A stretch of DNA of 45,099 nucleotides from RGIG1828 sp045586905 (GTDB taxonomy: Bacteria > Bacillota > Clostridia > UMGS1810). The translations under genes were made by a program, and so were the position numbers. Shown piece after piece: positions 1 through 7,557 of the stretch. Below the pieces are notes generated by a model, which saw only the letters and a list, made by a program, of their open reading frames with translations, did no database searches and was not told where the DNA came from. Within the stretch, counting starts at the first letter, position 1; the number at the start of each line of letters is the position of its first letter. Location: the NCBI GenBank assembly GCA_045586905.1, contig JAZNBF010000008.1, positions 1 through 45,099 of the forward strand, in the 5' to 3' direction.

Positions 1-2946
1 GTCCTGAGCATTGTTGAGCCACACATCAGTACCGTGTGAAAGGCCCGATATCTGCACAAGCTCCGAAAAGGTGGTGGGTTTGGTGTCGAGAAGCATCTGA
101 CGCACAAACTTTGTGCCGAATTCGGGGATGGCAAAGGTGCCGACCTCCGAGTCGATGTCTTCGGGTGTAACGCCGAGCGCATCGGTTTTTGAAAAAAGTG
201 TCATAGTTTCGGGGTCACACATGGGAATGGTACGAAGGTCCATGCCTATGAGGTCGCCAAGCATTTTGATAACGGTCGGATCGTCGTGACCGAGAATGTC
301 GAGCTTGAGTAGGTTCTGGTCGATGGAGTGGTAGTCGAAGTGGAGAGTGATGATGTCACTTTTCACATCGTCGGCAGGGTGCTGAATGGGCGAAAATTCG
401 TGCACATCACGCTCGGTGGGCACAACTATGATGCCGCCGGGGTGTTGACCTGTGGTTCTTTTCACACCCGTGCAACCTCTCACAAGTCTTTCTGCATTGG
501 CGTTTGTAAGAGGGATGCCCCTTTCTTCGTAATATTTCCTTATGTATCCGTAGGCAGTTTTGTCGGCTATTGTGCCAACGGTACCTGCTTTAAACACATG
601 GTCTTCACCAAACAGCTCGCCAACATATTTGTGGGCAATGTGCTGATATTCACCCGAGAAGTTGAGGTCGATATCAGGCTCTTTATCGCCCGAGAAGCCG
701 AGGAAGGTCTGGAAAGGAATGTCCTGACCGTCGGCGTTCATAATCTCTCCGCAACTTGGGCATTTCTTTTGCGGAAGGTCATAGCCTGAGCCGACGCCAA
801 GCTCTTTTGGCGTTTCAAAGTCGCACAGCTTGCATTTTGGACACACATAGTGGGCGGCAAGAGAATTAACCTCGGTTATGCCCGAAAGGTATGCCACAAA
901 CGATGAGCCAACCGAGCCTCGTGAGCCAACGAGATATCCGTCGGAAAGCGATTTGGCAACGAGCTTCTGAGCTATGATGTAGAGCACGGAATATCCGTTT
1001 GAAATGATGGAGTTGAGCTCAACCTCAATTCTGTCACGTACGAGCTGAGGCATATCTTTTCCGTAGATGCTCTCTGCCTTCTGGTAGGTGAGCTCTTTGA
1101 GGAGCTCATCGGAGCCTTCGATGACAGGAGGAGCCTTGTCGGGCGGGATGGGGTTGATTTTTTCTGTGAGGTCGGCAATTTTGTTGGTGTTTGTAACTAC
1201 CACCTCATAGGCGAGTTCATCGCCGAGATAGGCAAATTCCTTGAGCATTTCTTCGGTTGTGCGGAAATACAGAGGTGCCTGATGGTCGGCATCGTCATAG
1301 CCCTGTCCTGCCTGAAGTATGCGGCGGTAAATCTCATCTTCGGGATTTAAAAAGTGCACATCGCAGGTGGCAACGGTGAGTTTGCCATGCTTTTTGCCAA
1401 GCTCTATTATGAGTCTGTTGATATATTTCAGGTCTTCTTCGCTTGTAACCAGCTTTTCCCTGAGCAAAAATCCGTTGTTGCCGAGAGGCTGGATTTCGAG
1501 ATAGTCATAAAAGTTTACTATTTCCTCAAGCTTTGCATAGTCGGGGTTGTAGGGGTCTTTGAGTATCTCTCTGTAAAGCTCGCCTGCCTCACATGCAGAG
1601 CCGAGGATGAGACCTTCGCGCTTTTCGGTGAGAAGCGAACGGGGGATGAGAGGTCTTCGATAGAAATGGTTGAGGCACGACGCCGACACAAGCTCATAGA
1701 GATGACGGAGACCAATGAGATTTTGCACCATGATGATGCAGTGGTAGCTCTTGAGGCCTTTTTCATACACTATGGGTTCTTTATCATCAACGAGGTAGCA
1801 TTCCATGCCATAGATGACCTTTATGTCGCTCTTCTCGGCGGCGTGCATTGCCTCGGGGAACGACTGCACATTACCATGGTCGGTGATGGCAATTGCCTTG
1901 TGCCCCCATTTTATTGCCTGTTTCACAAGCACTTTTGCATCGGTCATGGCATCGAGCTGACTCATCTTTGTATGGAGGTGAAGCTCTACTCTTTTTTCCT
2001 CTGCGTTATCTTTGCGCGATGGCATAGAGTCGGTGCCGATGGATTTTGCCGAGATGATGCTTTCTTTGGAATAGCTGTCATATTCGACCTTGCCTTTAAC
2101 CTTTACGCACACACCCTCTTTAACCTCTGATGACACCTTTTTATATTCTTTCTCTTTCAGAAAGCATTTGACGGTGTAGGCATTTTTGGTATCGGCAATG
2201 ATAAAGGTAAAGATAAAGCCCGGCTTGCCGGTTTTTTTGCTTGTAAATTCCCTTACGTCCGTTTTGAGAACGATACCTTTTGTGGCAATGTCTTCTCTGA
2301 TGTCGGGAGTTATTTCATAGAGGGGAATTATCTCGTCTTTTATCTCTTTGCCAAGGATTATTCCGTCATCCTCTGACATTTGGGGTTCGGGAGGAAGCTC
2401 GGGGGAAAGCTCTATTGGCGGGAGAGAATTCAAAGTGTCTTGCATGAGCTTTTCTATTTCTTCCTCGTCTGAGTCGTCACAAAAGACAAAATCTGCCTTT
2501 TCACCAAGCTGAGCCATGACGATTTTTCTGAGCATATCGGCACAGTTTGAACTTTCGAGCATCTGTGTGCCATATTTGCAGTGTATGGTAAAGAGTCCGT
2601 CGCCATATTCGGCATAGCTTCCAAGGAATATGTGGCGCACACCGGGGATGAGCTCATTTACATAAAAAATCAGGTTCTCATAGTAGCTGTCTATGTCGAT
2701 TGACGAAAGTGAGAGCGAAGGATATTTTACTCTCATCACAAAGGAAGACAGGTTATATTTTTCAGCCACATCTTTTTTGAAGTTTTCTATAACACCATAG
2801 GGAATGAGACAATCGGATGTGACGGTTATCGACATTGTGCGTTCGGAAGAGTTTGCATCGGTAGAAAGGATGCAAACATCATTTAGCTCCGACGGAATGT
2901 CAAAGACTTTGAATATATCACATAATTTTACATTTGTTGGAGACAT
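1..2946 (-). CDS. polC: DNA polymerase III PolC, N-terminal 982 residues (cut by window edge), lacking the exonuclease domain
   Basis: This is the main replicative polymerase of low-GC Gram-positives. The start ATG is at 2946, 3 bp after the ispG stop, and the frame is open to base 1, so the C-terminal end lies outside the window. Visible parts are an N-terminal domain, an OB-fold region (about 205-310), a PHP domain beginning with HLHT at about 323-326 and TDH at about 355, a Cys4 zinc site (CPKC and CPSC, about 700-735) and the palm motif PDIDLNFSGE with D758 and D760. In PolC the DEDD proofreading exonuclease normally interrupts PHP after the LVDD...PI.Y stretch. Here residues 384-407 run straight from YLVDDKEPIVYEKG to the next PHP strand (YHCIIMV) with no DxE exonuclease motif. 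The frame was checked codon by codon across that junction. Its place directly after ispG is usual for Firmicutes. Confidence 0.95.
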   Translation of the reverse strand, partial: MSPTNVKLCDIFKVFDIPSELNDVCILSTDANSSERTMSITVTSDCLIPYGVIENFKKDVAEKYNLSSFVMRVKYPSLSLSSIDIDSYYENLIFYVNELIPGVRHIFLGSYAEYGDGLFTIHCKYGTQMLESSNCADMLRKIVMAQLGEKADFVFCDDSDEEEIEKLMQDTLNSLPPIELSPELPPEPQMSEDDGIILGKEIKDEIIPLYEITPDIREDIATKGIVLKTDVREFTSKKTGKPGFIFTFIIADTKNAYTVKCFLKEKEYKKVSSEVKEGVCVKVKGKVEYDSYSKESIISAKSIGTDSMPSRKDNAEEKRVELHLHTKMSQLDAMTDAKVLVKQAIKWGHKAIAITDHGNVQSFPEAMHAAEKSDIKVIYGMECYLVDDKEPIVYEKGLKSYHCIIMVQNLIGLRHLYELVSASCLNHFYRRPLIPRSLLTEKREGLILGSACEAGELYREILKDPYNPDYAKLEEIVNFYDYLEIQPLGNNGFLLREKLVTSEEDLKYINRLIIELGKKHGKLTVATCDVHFLNPEDEIYRRILQAGQGYDDADHQAPLYFRTTEEMLKEFAYLGDELAYEVVVTNTNKIADLTEKINPIPPDKAPPVIEGSDELLKELTYQKAESIYGKDMPQLVRDRIEVELNSIISNGYSVLYIIAQKLVAKSLSDGYLVGSRGSVGSSFVAYLSGITEVNSLAAHYVCPKCKLCDFETPKELGVGSGYDLPQKKCPSCGEIMNADGQDIPFQTFLGFSGDKEPDIDLNFSGEYQHIAHKYVGELFGEDHVFKAGTVGTIADKTAYGYIRKYYEERGIPLTNANAERLVRGCTGVKRTTGQHPGGIIVVPTERDVHEFSPIQHPADDVKSDIITLHFDYHSIDQNLLKLDILGHDDPTVIKMLGDLIGMDLRTIPMCDPETMTLFSKTDALGVTPEDIDSEVGTFAIPEFGTKFVRQMLLDTKPTTFSELVQISGLSHGTDVWLNNAQD

Positions 2947-2949
2947 TTT

Positions 2950-3993
2950 CTATACCTCTATTGCTTCTATTTCTTTTACAAGTTCTTCAAATAAGCTGTC
3001 TTCGCTCACTTTTTTCACAATCTCACCTTTTTTGAAGATGAGACCTTCACCGTTTCCACCGGCAATACCTATGTCGGCTTCTCTTGCCTCACCGGGCCCG
3101 TTTACCACACAGCCCATAACTGCAACAGTTATCGGCTTGTCTATGCCCGAGATGTATTCTTCCACCTTTTTTGCAAGGGGTATGAGGCCGATGCTTGTTC
3201 TTCCGCAGGTCGGGCAAGACACAAGAGTGGCACCAAAGCGTCTGAGCTCGAGTGCTTTTAAAATTTCTTTTGCCACCATCACTTCTTTTTCGGGCTCAGC
3301 AGTAAGGGACACTCTTATGGTGTCGCCAATGCCATCGGAAAGAAGAGAGCCTATGCCTATTGCCGATTTGACAGCGCCTCCGAAAAGTGTGCCCGCCTCG
3401 GTCACACCAAGATGGAGGGGATAGTCATATTTTTCGGAAAATAGCCGGTAGCTTTCAATGGTTTTTGGTACACTGCTTGCTTTGAGTGACACGCAAATAT
3501 CATAAAAATCATATTTTGTGAGCATGTCGATGTGTTTTTTTGCACTTTCAACCATTGCCTCGGGTGTGGGGTGGCCATATTTTGCCAGAAGCTCTTTTTC
3601 CACCGAGCCGGAGTTAACCCCTATGCGAATGGGAATATTCTTTTCCTTTGCCATGAGGGCAACTTTTCTGACGCCCTCCTCCGAGCCGATGTTACCGGGG
3701 TTAATGCGCACCTTGTCGACTCCTCTTTCCATGGAAAGAAGTGCAAGACGGTGGTCGAAGTGGATGTCTGCTACAAGGGGGATATGTATTTTTTCTTTGA
3801 TTTTTTCTATTGCCTTTGCGCTTTCTTCGTCGGGCACAGCAACTCTTATTATTTCACAGCCCAGCTTTTCGAGTGAGAGTATCTGAGAAATTGTTGCATC
3901 CACATCCTTTGTGCGTGTGTTGCACATAGACTGGATTTTCACATCTTCTCCTCCGCCTATGAAAAGGTTGCCTATCCTAATTTTTTTAGTCAT
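2950..3993 (-). CDS. ispG: 4-hydroxy-3-methylbut-2-enyl diphosphate synthase (IspG/GcpE)
   Basis: A cytoplasmic iron-sulfur enzyme of the MEP isoprenoid pathway. It converts methylerythritol cyclodiphosphate to HMBPP. The 347-residue protein is full length for the bacterial two-domain form: a TIM barrel (about 5-245, with VRINPGNIG near 95-103) followed by the [4Fe-4S] domain. The cluster ligands are visible as C260, C263 (SCPTCGRT) and C295 (MGCVVNGPGE), with the conserved E302. ATG at 3993 follows a GGGG stretch by about ten bases. polC starts 3 bp downstream on the same strand, so the two are almost certainly co-transcribed. The usual upstream partners dxr and rseP are absent, and phage-like genes lie upstream instead. 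Confidence 0.95.
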   Translation of the reverse strand: MTKKIRIGNLFIGGGEDVKIQSMCNTRTKDVDATISQILSLEKLGCEIIRVAVPDEESAKAIEKIKEKIHIPLVADIHFDHRLALLSMERGVDKVRINPGNIGSEEGVRKVALMAKEKNIPIRIGVNSGSVEKELLAKYGHPTPEAMVESAKKHIDMLTKYDFYDICVSLKASSVPKTIESYRLFSEKYDYPLHLGVTEAGTLFGGAVKSAIGIGSLLSDGIGDTIRVSLTAEPEKEVMVAKEILKALELRRFGATLVSCPTCGRTSIGLIPLAKKVEEYISGIDKPITVAVMGCVVNGPGEAREADIGIAGGNGEGLIFKKGEIVKKVSEDSLFEELVKEIEAIEV

Positions 3994-4015
3994 TCATATC
4001 AGCCCCGTTTTAAAT

Positions 4016-4060
4016 AAAATCATACACTTTTATTATACTAAAAGTGTATGATTTTTTCAA
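4016..4060 (-). promoter_or_regulatory. ispG-polC promoter inside a perfect 16-bp inverted repeat
   Basis: On the minus strand, TTGAAA (4055-4060), a 17-bp spacer and TATAAT (4032-4037) form a near-consensus sigma-A promoter that points at ispG. It overlaps a perfect palindrome with arms 4016-4031 and 4040-4055 and an 8-bp centre that contains most of the -10 box. Transcription should start near 4025, inside one arm, so the transcript would not carry the full hairpin. That favours a DNA operator. Alternatively it could act as the terminator of the phage terminase gene that ends at 4081. Confidence 0.75.
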
Positions 4061-4080
4061 GAACATATTTTGCATGGCAC

Positions 4081-5517
4081 CTAAAATTTATAGAAGTCAT
4101 ATCTGCCAAGCTCTCTTGTGTTCATGTTGAGTGGATCGTCGCCGGGTGAGGTCTTTTGAAGGCTGTTTTTCCTGGGCGAGATGGGGTTTGCCATGAGCAC
4201 ATATCTCACGCAGTCATAGATGTGGTCTTCGGAGTGAGTGTTGATATCTTCCACATTTGACTCGTCATACATAAGGTTTGGGATTGTCCTTATAAAATGG
4301 CGGCAGTTTTTGAACACATACATCATAGGCACGCCCCCGTCGTCAAATGCAAGGCGATAGTGAAACTGCATTTTGCCCGGAAGCCTCTGGTGGTCGCCAA
4401 AGTCGAAAAACACGCCCTCCCTTTCCATCATAGACGCAATAGACTGCCCTGTTTCCGACTTTGCAATGGCAGGGTCGGCAATCCCGCGGATGCGCCTTCC
4501 CCTGAGGTTTGGGTGGGTGCTTTCTATCTCTCTGATTTTTCGTGCTATCTCACACGGTGTGTCGCGCACTCCTGTGTCGGGCGTGTCGGTGCAGCCATAG
4601 AGCTCGGCTATCACATACACTCTGCCATCGTGGTCGGCGGCAAGCCATTCGGTAGCATATGGCTTTGAATAACCAAAGTCAAAGCCACGGTATATCTTCC
4701 ATGTGTCAGGCACTGAAAACGGATCGATAACATGGGTAAAGCATCTGTCATCGTAGTGTGACGGATCGTTTTTCCACTCGGTAAACACCTGCCCCGAAAA
4801 GCTGTCCCAGTCGCCATAGAGAAGCGCTTGACGCTCCTTGTGGGGAAGCATGGAGAGGTTGGCAATGTAGTTTGGATCGTTTTCCAAAAGCTTTTGGTTG
4901 TCAAACACGGTTGACGGTACAAAAATTCTGTCTCTGCTCACCTCCGAAAGCTTACCGTCGGGCGTGACAATCTGCATTTTGCTGATGATGGGAGTGAGAG
5001 GAGGCGCTGCTGTTATAAACCTTTCCTTCACCCATCCGTGCCCTATGCCGCCGGGGTTGGTGGTGGAACGGATATACACCCGTGTGCCTGCGCCCGACGG
5101 TCGATTTCTCGAAAACATATATGAATATTCTTCCCACGAAAAGTGAGTGAGCTCATCGAAAGCAATGAAATCGTAGCGCTTACCCTGATAGTTGATACGG
5201 TCGGAGGTGTGCTGCATCGCACCGAAATATATCTTGGCTCCCGAGGCAAACTGCCACACATGCTTTGTTTCGTTATATTTTGCAGTGGGGAATGCAAGGG
5301 AGTAGAGCTCTCTGCTTCGGTCGATGAGCTCCGAGAGCTGAGGGTAGGTTTTTCGGAGGATGAGAGCCCGGTAGTGGGGTATGTGCACCTGCCTGAGAGC
5401 TTCTGTGAGCAGTGCGTCCGATTTACCTCCGCCTGCCGCACCACCGTAGAGAGCCTCATATTCGGGGCGCGACTGAAACACTGCCTGTTTACTTTGTGGT
5501 GTCCACAGTATGCTCAT
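4081..5517 (-). CDS. Phage terminase large subunit
   Basis: The ATP-driven DNA packaging motor and nuclease of tailed phages. At 478 residues it is full length for the family. The Walker A motif is GGAAGGGKS (25-33) and the Walker B motif is FIAFDE (116-121, D120/E121). TTNPGG at 151-156 fits the coupling motif. The C-terminal RNase H-like nuclease is marked by GFDFGYSKP (D279), IADPAIA (D347) and a late EDHIYDC aspartate. The ATG overlaps the stop of the upstream small gene (ATGA), so translation is coupled. No portal, protease, capsid or tail gene follows: the next gene is chromosomal ispG. The frame is intact in spite of this isolation. Confidence 0.93.
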   Translation of the reverse strand: MSILWTPQSKQAVFQSRPEYEALYGGAAGGGKSDALLTEALRQVHIPHYRALILRKTYPQLSELIDRSRELYSLAFPTAKYNETKHVWQFASGAKIYFGAMQHTSDRINYQGKRYDFIAFDELTHFSWEEYSYMFSRNRPSGAGTRVYIRSTTNPGGIGHGWVKERFITAAPPLTPIISKMQIVTPDGKLSEVSRDRIFVPSTVFDNQKLLENDPNYIANLSMLPHKERQALLYGDWDSFSGQVFTEWKNDPSHYDDRCFTHVIDPFSVPDTWKIYRGFDFGYSKPYATEWLAADHDGRVYVIAELYGCTDTPDTGVRDTPCEIARKIREIESTHPNLRGRRIRGIADPAIAKSETGQSIASMMEREGVFFDFGDHQRLPGKMQFHYRLAFDDGGVPMMYVFKNCRHFIRTIPNLMYDESNVEDINTHSEDHIYDCVRYVLMANPISPRKNSLQKTSPGDDPLNMNTRELGRYDFYKF

Positions 5518-5954
5518 GTTGTTTCCCTCTGTGTTTTTTCAACTTCGGAGATAACGATGACTCCGGATTCGCTCTCTTCATCGGAGTCGGATTTTATAAA
5601 GCTTTGCTGAATGTCTTTTATGTCTTTGAGAGTCGACACAAGCTGTTTGAGCGCTCCTGTGTCGATGAGGGTTTCTGCTATCTCACTCTTTTCAATCTCG
5701 GTATTGGTCTCTTTGAGGGGTTTTTTGTATTCATCGTCATATTCCACCTCTTTTATGCGCGTTTTCTCTTTTGTTTCGCAAAGAGAGAGCTCATCTATGG
5801 CATAGCTCAGCTTTTCAAGCATTCTGTCGCTCAGATTAAGAATTTTTGCCATTCTTTCCTCGGTTGCCTCGTCGGATGTTATTTTTTCATATTCGCTTTT
5901 AAATTCTTCGCATATTTCATTTTCTGAAATTATGTCTTTCTCTTTATCTAACAC
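5514..5954 (-). CDS. Terminase small-subunit-like protein lacking an HTH
   Basis: A 146-residue acidic, highly charged protein. GTG at 5954 is chosen because AAAGGAG sits seven bases before it. A longer reading from TTG at 6008 has no ribosome binding site. The C-terminal part (TGALKQLVSTLKDIKDIQ, followed by an acidic tail) resembles what I know of small terminase C-termini in Clostridia phages, and the gene sits immediately before the large subunit with a 4-bp overlap. The N-terminal helix-turn-helix that binds packaging sites in typical small subunits is not apparent. The function is inferred mainly from position. It could be an unrelated phage protein. Confidence 0.5.
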   Translation of the reverse strand: MLDKEKDIISENEICEEFKSEYEKITSDEATEERMAKILNLSDRMLEKLSYAIDELSLCETKEKTRIKEVEYDDEYKKPLKETNTEIEKSEIAETLIDTGALKQLVSTLKDIKDIQQSFIKSDSDEESESGVIVISEVEKTQRETT

Positions 5955-5976
5955 AAAAAAACTCCTTTCTATGTCG

Positions 5977-5985
5977 ATTGTATCA
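5977..5985 (-). promoter_or_regulatory. Extended -10 promoter for the terminase pair
   Basis: The minus strand carries TG-A-TACAAT (-10 hexamer at 5977-5982) about 20 bases before the AAAGGAG of the terminase small gene. A TTGACA at 6003-6008 is 20 bp away, too far for an ideal -35, so the TG extension probably matters. It lies downstream of the repressor terminator, which suggests that terS-terL is transcribed separately. Confidence 0.45.
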
Positions 5986-6015
5986 TAAAAAGGATTTTTG
6001 TGTGTCAAAGCAAAG

Positions 6016-6056
6016 AAAGCTCTGCATCCCTTGTGTGAGAAGGGTTGCAGAGCTTT
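6016..6056 (-). terminator. Terminator after the CI-type repressor
   Basis: Inverted repeat with 17-nt arms (6016-6032 and 6040-6056, one central mismatch) and a 7-nt loop. T-rich DNA follows on both sides. It lies 28 bp downstream of the repressor stop and before the terminase promoter. Confidence 0.75.
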
Positions 6057-6083
6057 TGAATTTGTTTTTTTACAAAATAGGGT

Positions 6084-6722
6084 TCAGTTGAGAACTGTAT
6101 GCATCGACACAGCCTTGCCTAGTATTACAACATCGCGGCAATCCTCGCCCACAAACACCATGGGCTTGTAGGCAGGGTTCTCGGGCACGAGCATAACACC
6201 GTTTTCTATATAATACACTCGCTTTAGGGTTGCTTCATTGCCAATGGCAACTGCGGCAATCTCCCCGTTTTCTACCACGCTTTGTTTTCTGATGGTAACA
6301 ATGTCACCGTCGAAGATGCGGGCGTTTATCATACTGTCGCCCCTTGCCACAACGCAGAAGTCGCCATCCACCAGGTCACCCGTGATGGTTTCGATGTCGA
6401 AGTCGGAGTTGCATTCTATTGGTGCACCACAGGCAATGCCGCTATACATAGGCATCTGCACTTCTTTGGTGGGAGATATGTTTTTCAGCTTAAGGTTTTG
6501 CCTTTCATCTATTCCGTTGAGATAGTCAAGGCTCACACCAAATGCATTGGCGATGCATTTTAAGGTCTCAATGTGGGGGGATTGCTTTGAACATTCCCAC
6601 TTCGACAGCATAACCCTGTCGGCTTTGAGATTGTATTTTTCCTTTAATATATCTATAAATTCGTTTTGGGTGTAACCGTGTTTTTTTCTGAGCTCTTTTA
6701 TTCTGTCACCCAGACTTGCCAT
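6084..6722 (-). CDS. Self-cleaving CI/LexA-type phage repressor (XRE HTH + S24 peptidase)
   Basis: A DNA-binding lysogeny-type repressor. The 212-residue protein has an XRE helix-turn-helix (about 4-70, GYTQNEFIDIL... and VMLSKWE) and a C-terminal S24 peptidase. The catalytic serine is S130 (ARGDSM) and the general-base lysine is K167 (ATLKRVY). The likely autocleavage bond is C98-G99 in GIACGAP. The family usually uses Ala-Gly, but Cys-Gly is also known among phage repressors. ATG at 6722 is chosen for its GGAAAGGA site; an upstream in-frame GTG lacks one. RecA-stimulated cleavage is known for the family and inferred here. It is divergent from three small genes across an operator region. Confidence 0.9.
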   Translation of the reverse strand: MASLGDRIKELRKKHGYTQNEFIDILKEKYNLKADRVMLSKWECSKQSPHIETLKCIANAFGVSLDYLNGIDERQNLKLKNISPTKEVQMPMYSGIACGAPIECNSDFDIETITGDLVDGDFCVVARGDSMINARIFDGDIVTIRKQSVVENGEIAAVAIGNEATLKRVYYIENGVMLVPENPAYKPMVFVGEDCRDVVILGKAVSMHTVLN

Positions 6723-6752
6723 AAAACCAGTCCTTTCCTTTATTATGTAACC

Positions 6753-6781
6753 ATAATAACACACTTTTTCAAAAAAATCAA
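6753..6781 (-). promoter_or_regulatory. Repressor promoter
   Basis: On the minus strand, TTGATT (6776-6781), a 17-bp spacer and TATTAT (6753-6758) lead to the repressor gene with a short leader. Operator 1 begins 18 bp upstream of the -35 box, an arrangement like the CI maintenance promoters of other temperate phages. Confidence 0.6.
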
Positions 6782-6798
6782 TACTTTTTTCAAAAAAT

Positions 6799-6850
6799 GT
6801 GTTGACAACGACACAAAATGGTGTTATTATAAATGTGTCGATAACGAAAC
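6799..6850 (+). promoter_or_regulatory. Early promoter with two repressor operators
   Basis: TTGACA (6802-6807), a 17-bp spacer and TATTAT (6825-6830) drive the small divergent genes. Two copies of the imperfect dyad GTGTYGAYAACGAMAC lie at 6799-6814 and 6835-6850. One covers the -35 box and the other the start site. Matching sequence and placement make them the probable repressor operators. A related GATAAC sequence follows at 6847-6864 on the other strand. Confidence 0.7.
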
Positions 6851-6896
6851 ATTGTTATCAAACGGTATTGTGCAAACAAGAGAGGATGTGTTTTTT

Positions 6897-6998
6897 GTGA
6901 AACAAGCAATCACACAAGTGTTGAGCAGTGAAAAGGTTTTGATGGTACTTGTAGCAGGAATGTATGTGTTGGGGTGCCTTATTGAAACCACAATGTGA
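6897..6998 (+). CDS. 33-residue hydrophobic phage peptide
   Basis: The first possible gene after the repressed promoter. GTG at 6897 follows a GAGAGGATG stretch by about ten bases and ends at TGA 6996-6998, 11 bp before the next start. The middle (VLMVLVAGMYVLGCLI) could be one membrane-spanning helix. No family is recognised. It is supported by position, the upstream GAGAGG stretch and the tight spacing to the following gene. It could instead be untranslated leader. Confidence 0.4.
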   Translation: MKQAITQVLSSEKVLMVLVAGMYVLGCLIETTM

Positions 6999-7009
6999 CA
7001 GGAGGAAAA

Positions 7010-7354
7010 ATGAAACAAACAAAAATTTGTCCATATTGCAATGCTATTTTTACAACAGAAAAAAATGCCAAAAGGTTTTGCCGCAAAAGATGTGCAGATC
7101 TTTTCAGAAAAAAGAATGCGGGAAAAAAACTTGGGAGGCATTTGTGTCAAAGGTGCGGACATATTTTTACCGCAGTAAGAAAGCGTAAGTTCTGCACGAA
7201 GCTTTGCCAGGGAAATTACATGAGAGATATTGGCCTTATAAGAAAGTATACCACTAAAATCCCCGTTAAAATTACTCTTGTCGAGGCCGACAGAATGAGC
7301 AAAGCTGAGGGTGTCACCTATGGCACCTATGTGAGACTTCACAAGCTGAAATAG
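7010..7354 (+). CDS. Small phage protein with two zinc-knuckle repeats
   Basis: A 114-residue basic protein started at the ATG behind AGGAGG. Two successive zinc-binding-like units are visible: C7-C10...C24-C28 and C46-C49...C62-C66, both of the pattern CxxC-x12/13-CxxxC. They look like an internal duplication. The C-terminus (ADRMSKAEGVTYGTYV) resembles a short helical motif that I have seen in small Clostridia phage regulators. DNA or RNA binding is likely from charge and zinc sites, but the exact role is unknown. It is the second gene of the operon under the repressor-controlled promoter. Confidence 0.7.
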   Translation: MKQTKICPYCNAIFTTEKNAKRFCRKRCADLFRKKNAGKKLGRHLCQRCGHIFTAVRKRKFCTKLCQGNYMRDIGLIRKYTTKIPVKITLVEADRMSKAEGVTYGTYVRLHKLK

Positions 7355-7365
7355 GGGGCAGAAAA

Positions 7366-7557
7366 ATGAAAGAATATGCACTTTGCCCTTTTTTTGAAAA
7401 AGTAAACAAGAAAAAACTTATTTGTGAACACGGCTGTATAAAATTCCCCGACAATACCGATAAGGACATGTGGCTTGAAATGCATTGTTGCACATGGAAT
7501 TTTAAGATATGTGTGTTTTACAAAAAGCTTATGAAAAAGTATGATGCCTTAATTTGA
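7366..7557 (+). CDS. 63-residue Cys-rich phage-type hypothetical protein
   Basis: Started at the ATG behind an AGGGGG site, 11 bp after the zinc-knuckle gene, so it is part of the same operon. Cysteines at 7, 20, 24, 41, 42 and 49 are spaced like a metal-binding fold (LCPFF... CEHGC... HCC... C). Similar short Cys-rich proteins occur next to repressors in Clostridia prophages, but I know no function for them. No membrane segment is apparent. Confidence 0.6.
   Translation: MKEYALCPFFEKVNKKKLICEHGCIKFPDNTDKDMWLEMHCCTWNFKICVFYKKLMKKYDALI

Noticed and set aside
1354..2130. Long plus-strand reading frame of 258 codons
   Set aside because: It lies wholly antisense to polC, whose motifs are unmistakable, and has no ribosome binding site or recognisable domain.
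6666..6998. A 110-codon plus-strand gene upstream of the zinc-knuckle gene
   Set aside because: Most of it overlaps the repressor start, operators and promoters. Only the last 33 codons, after the promoter and a ribosome binding site, are credible.
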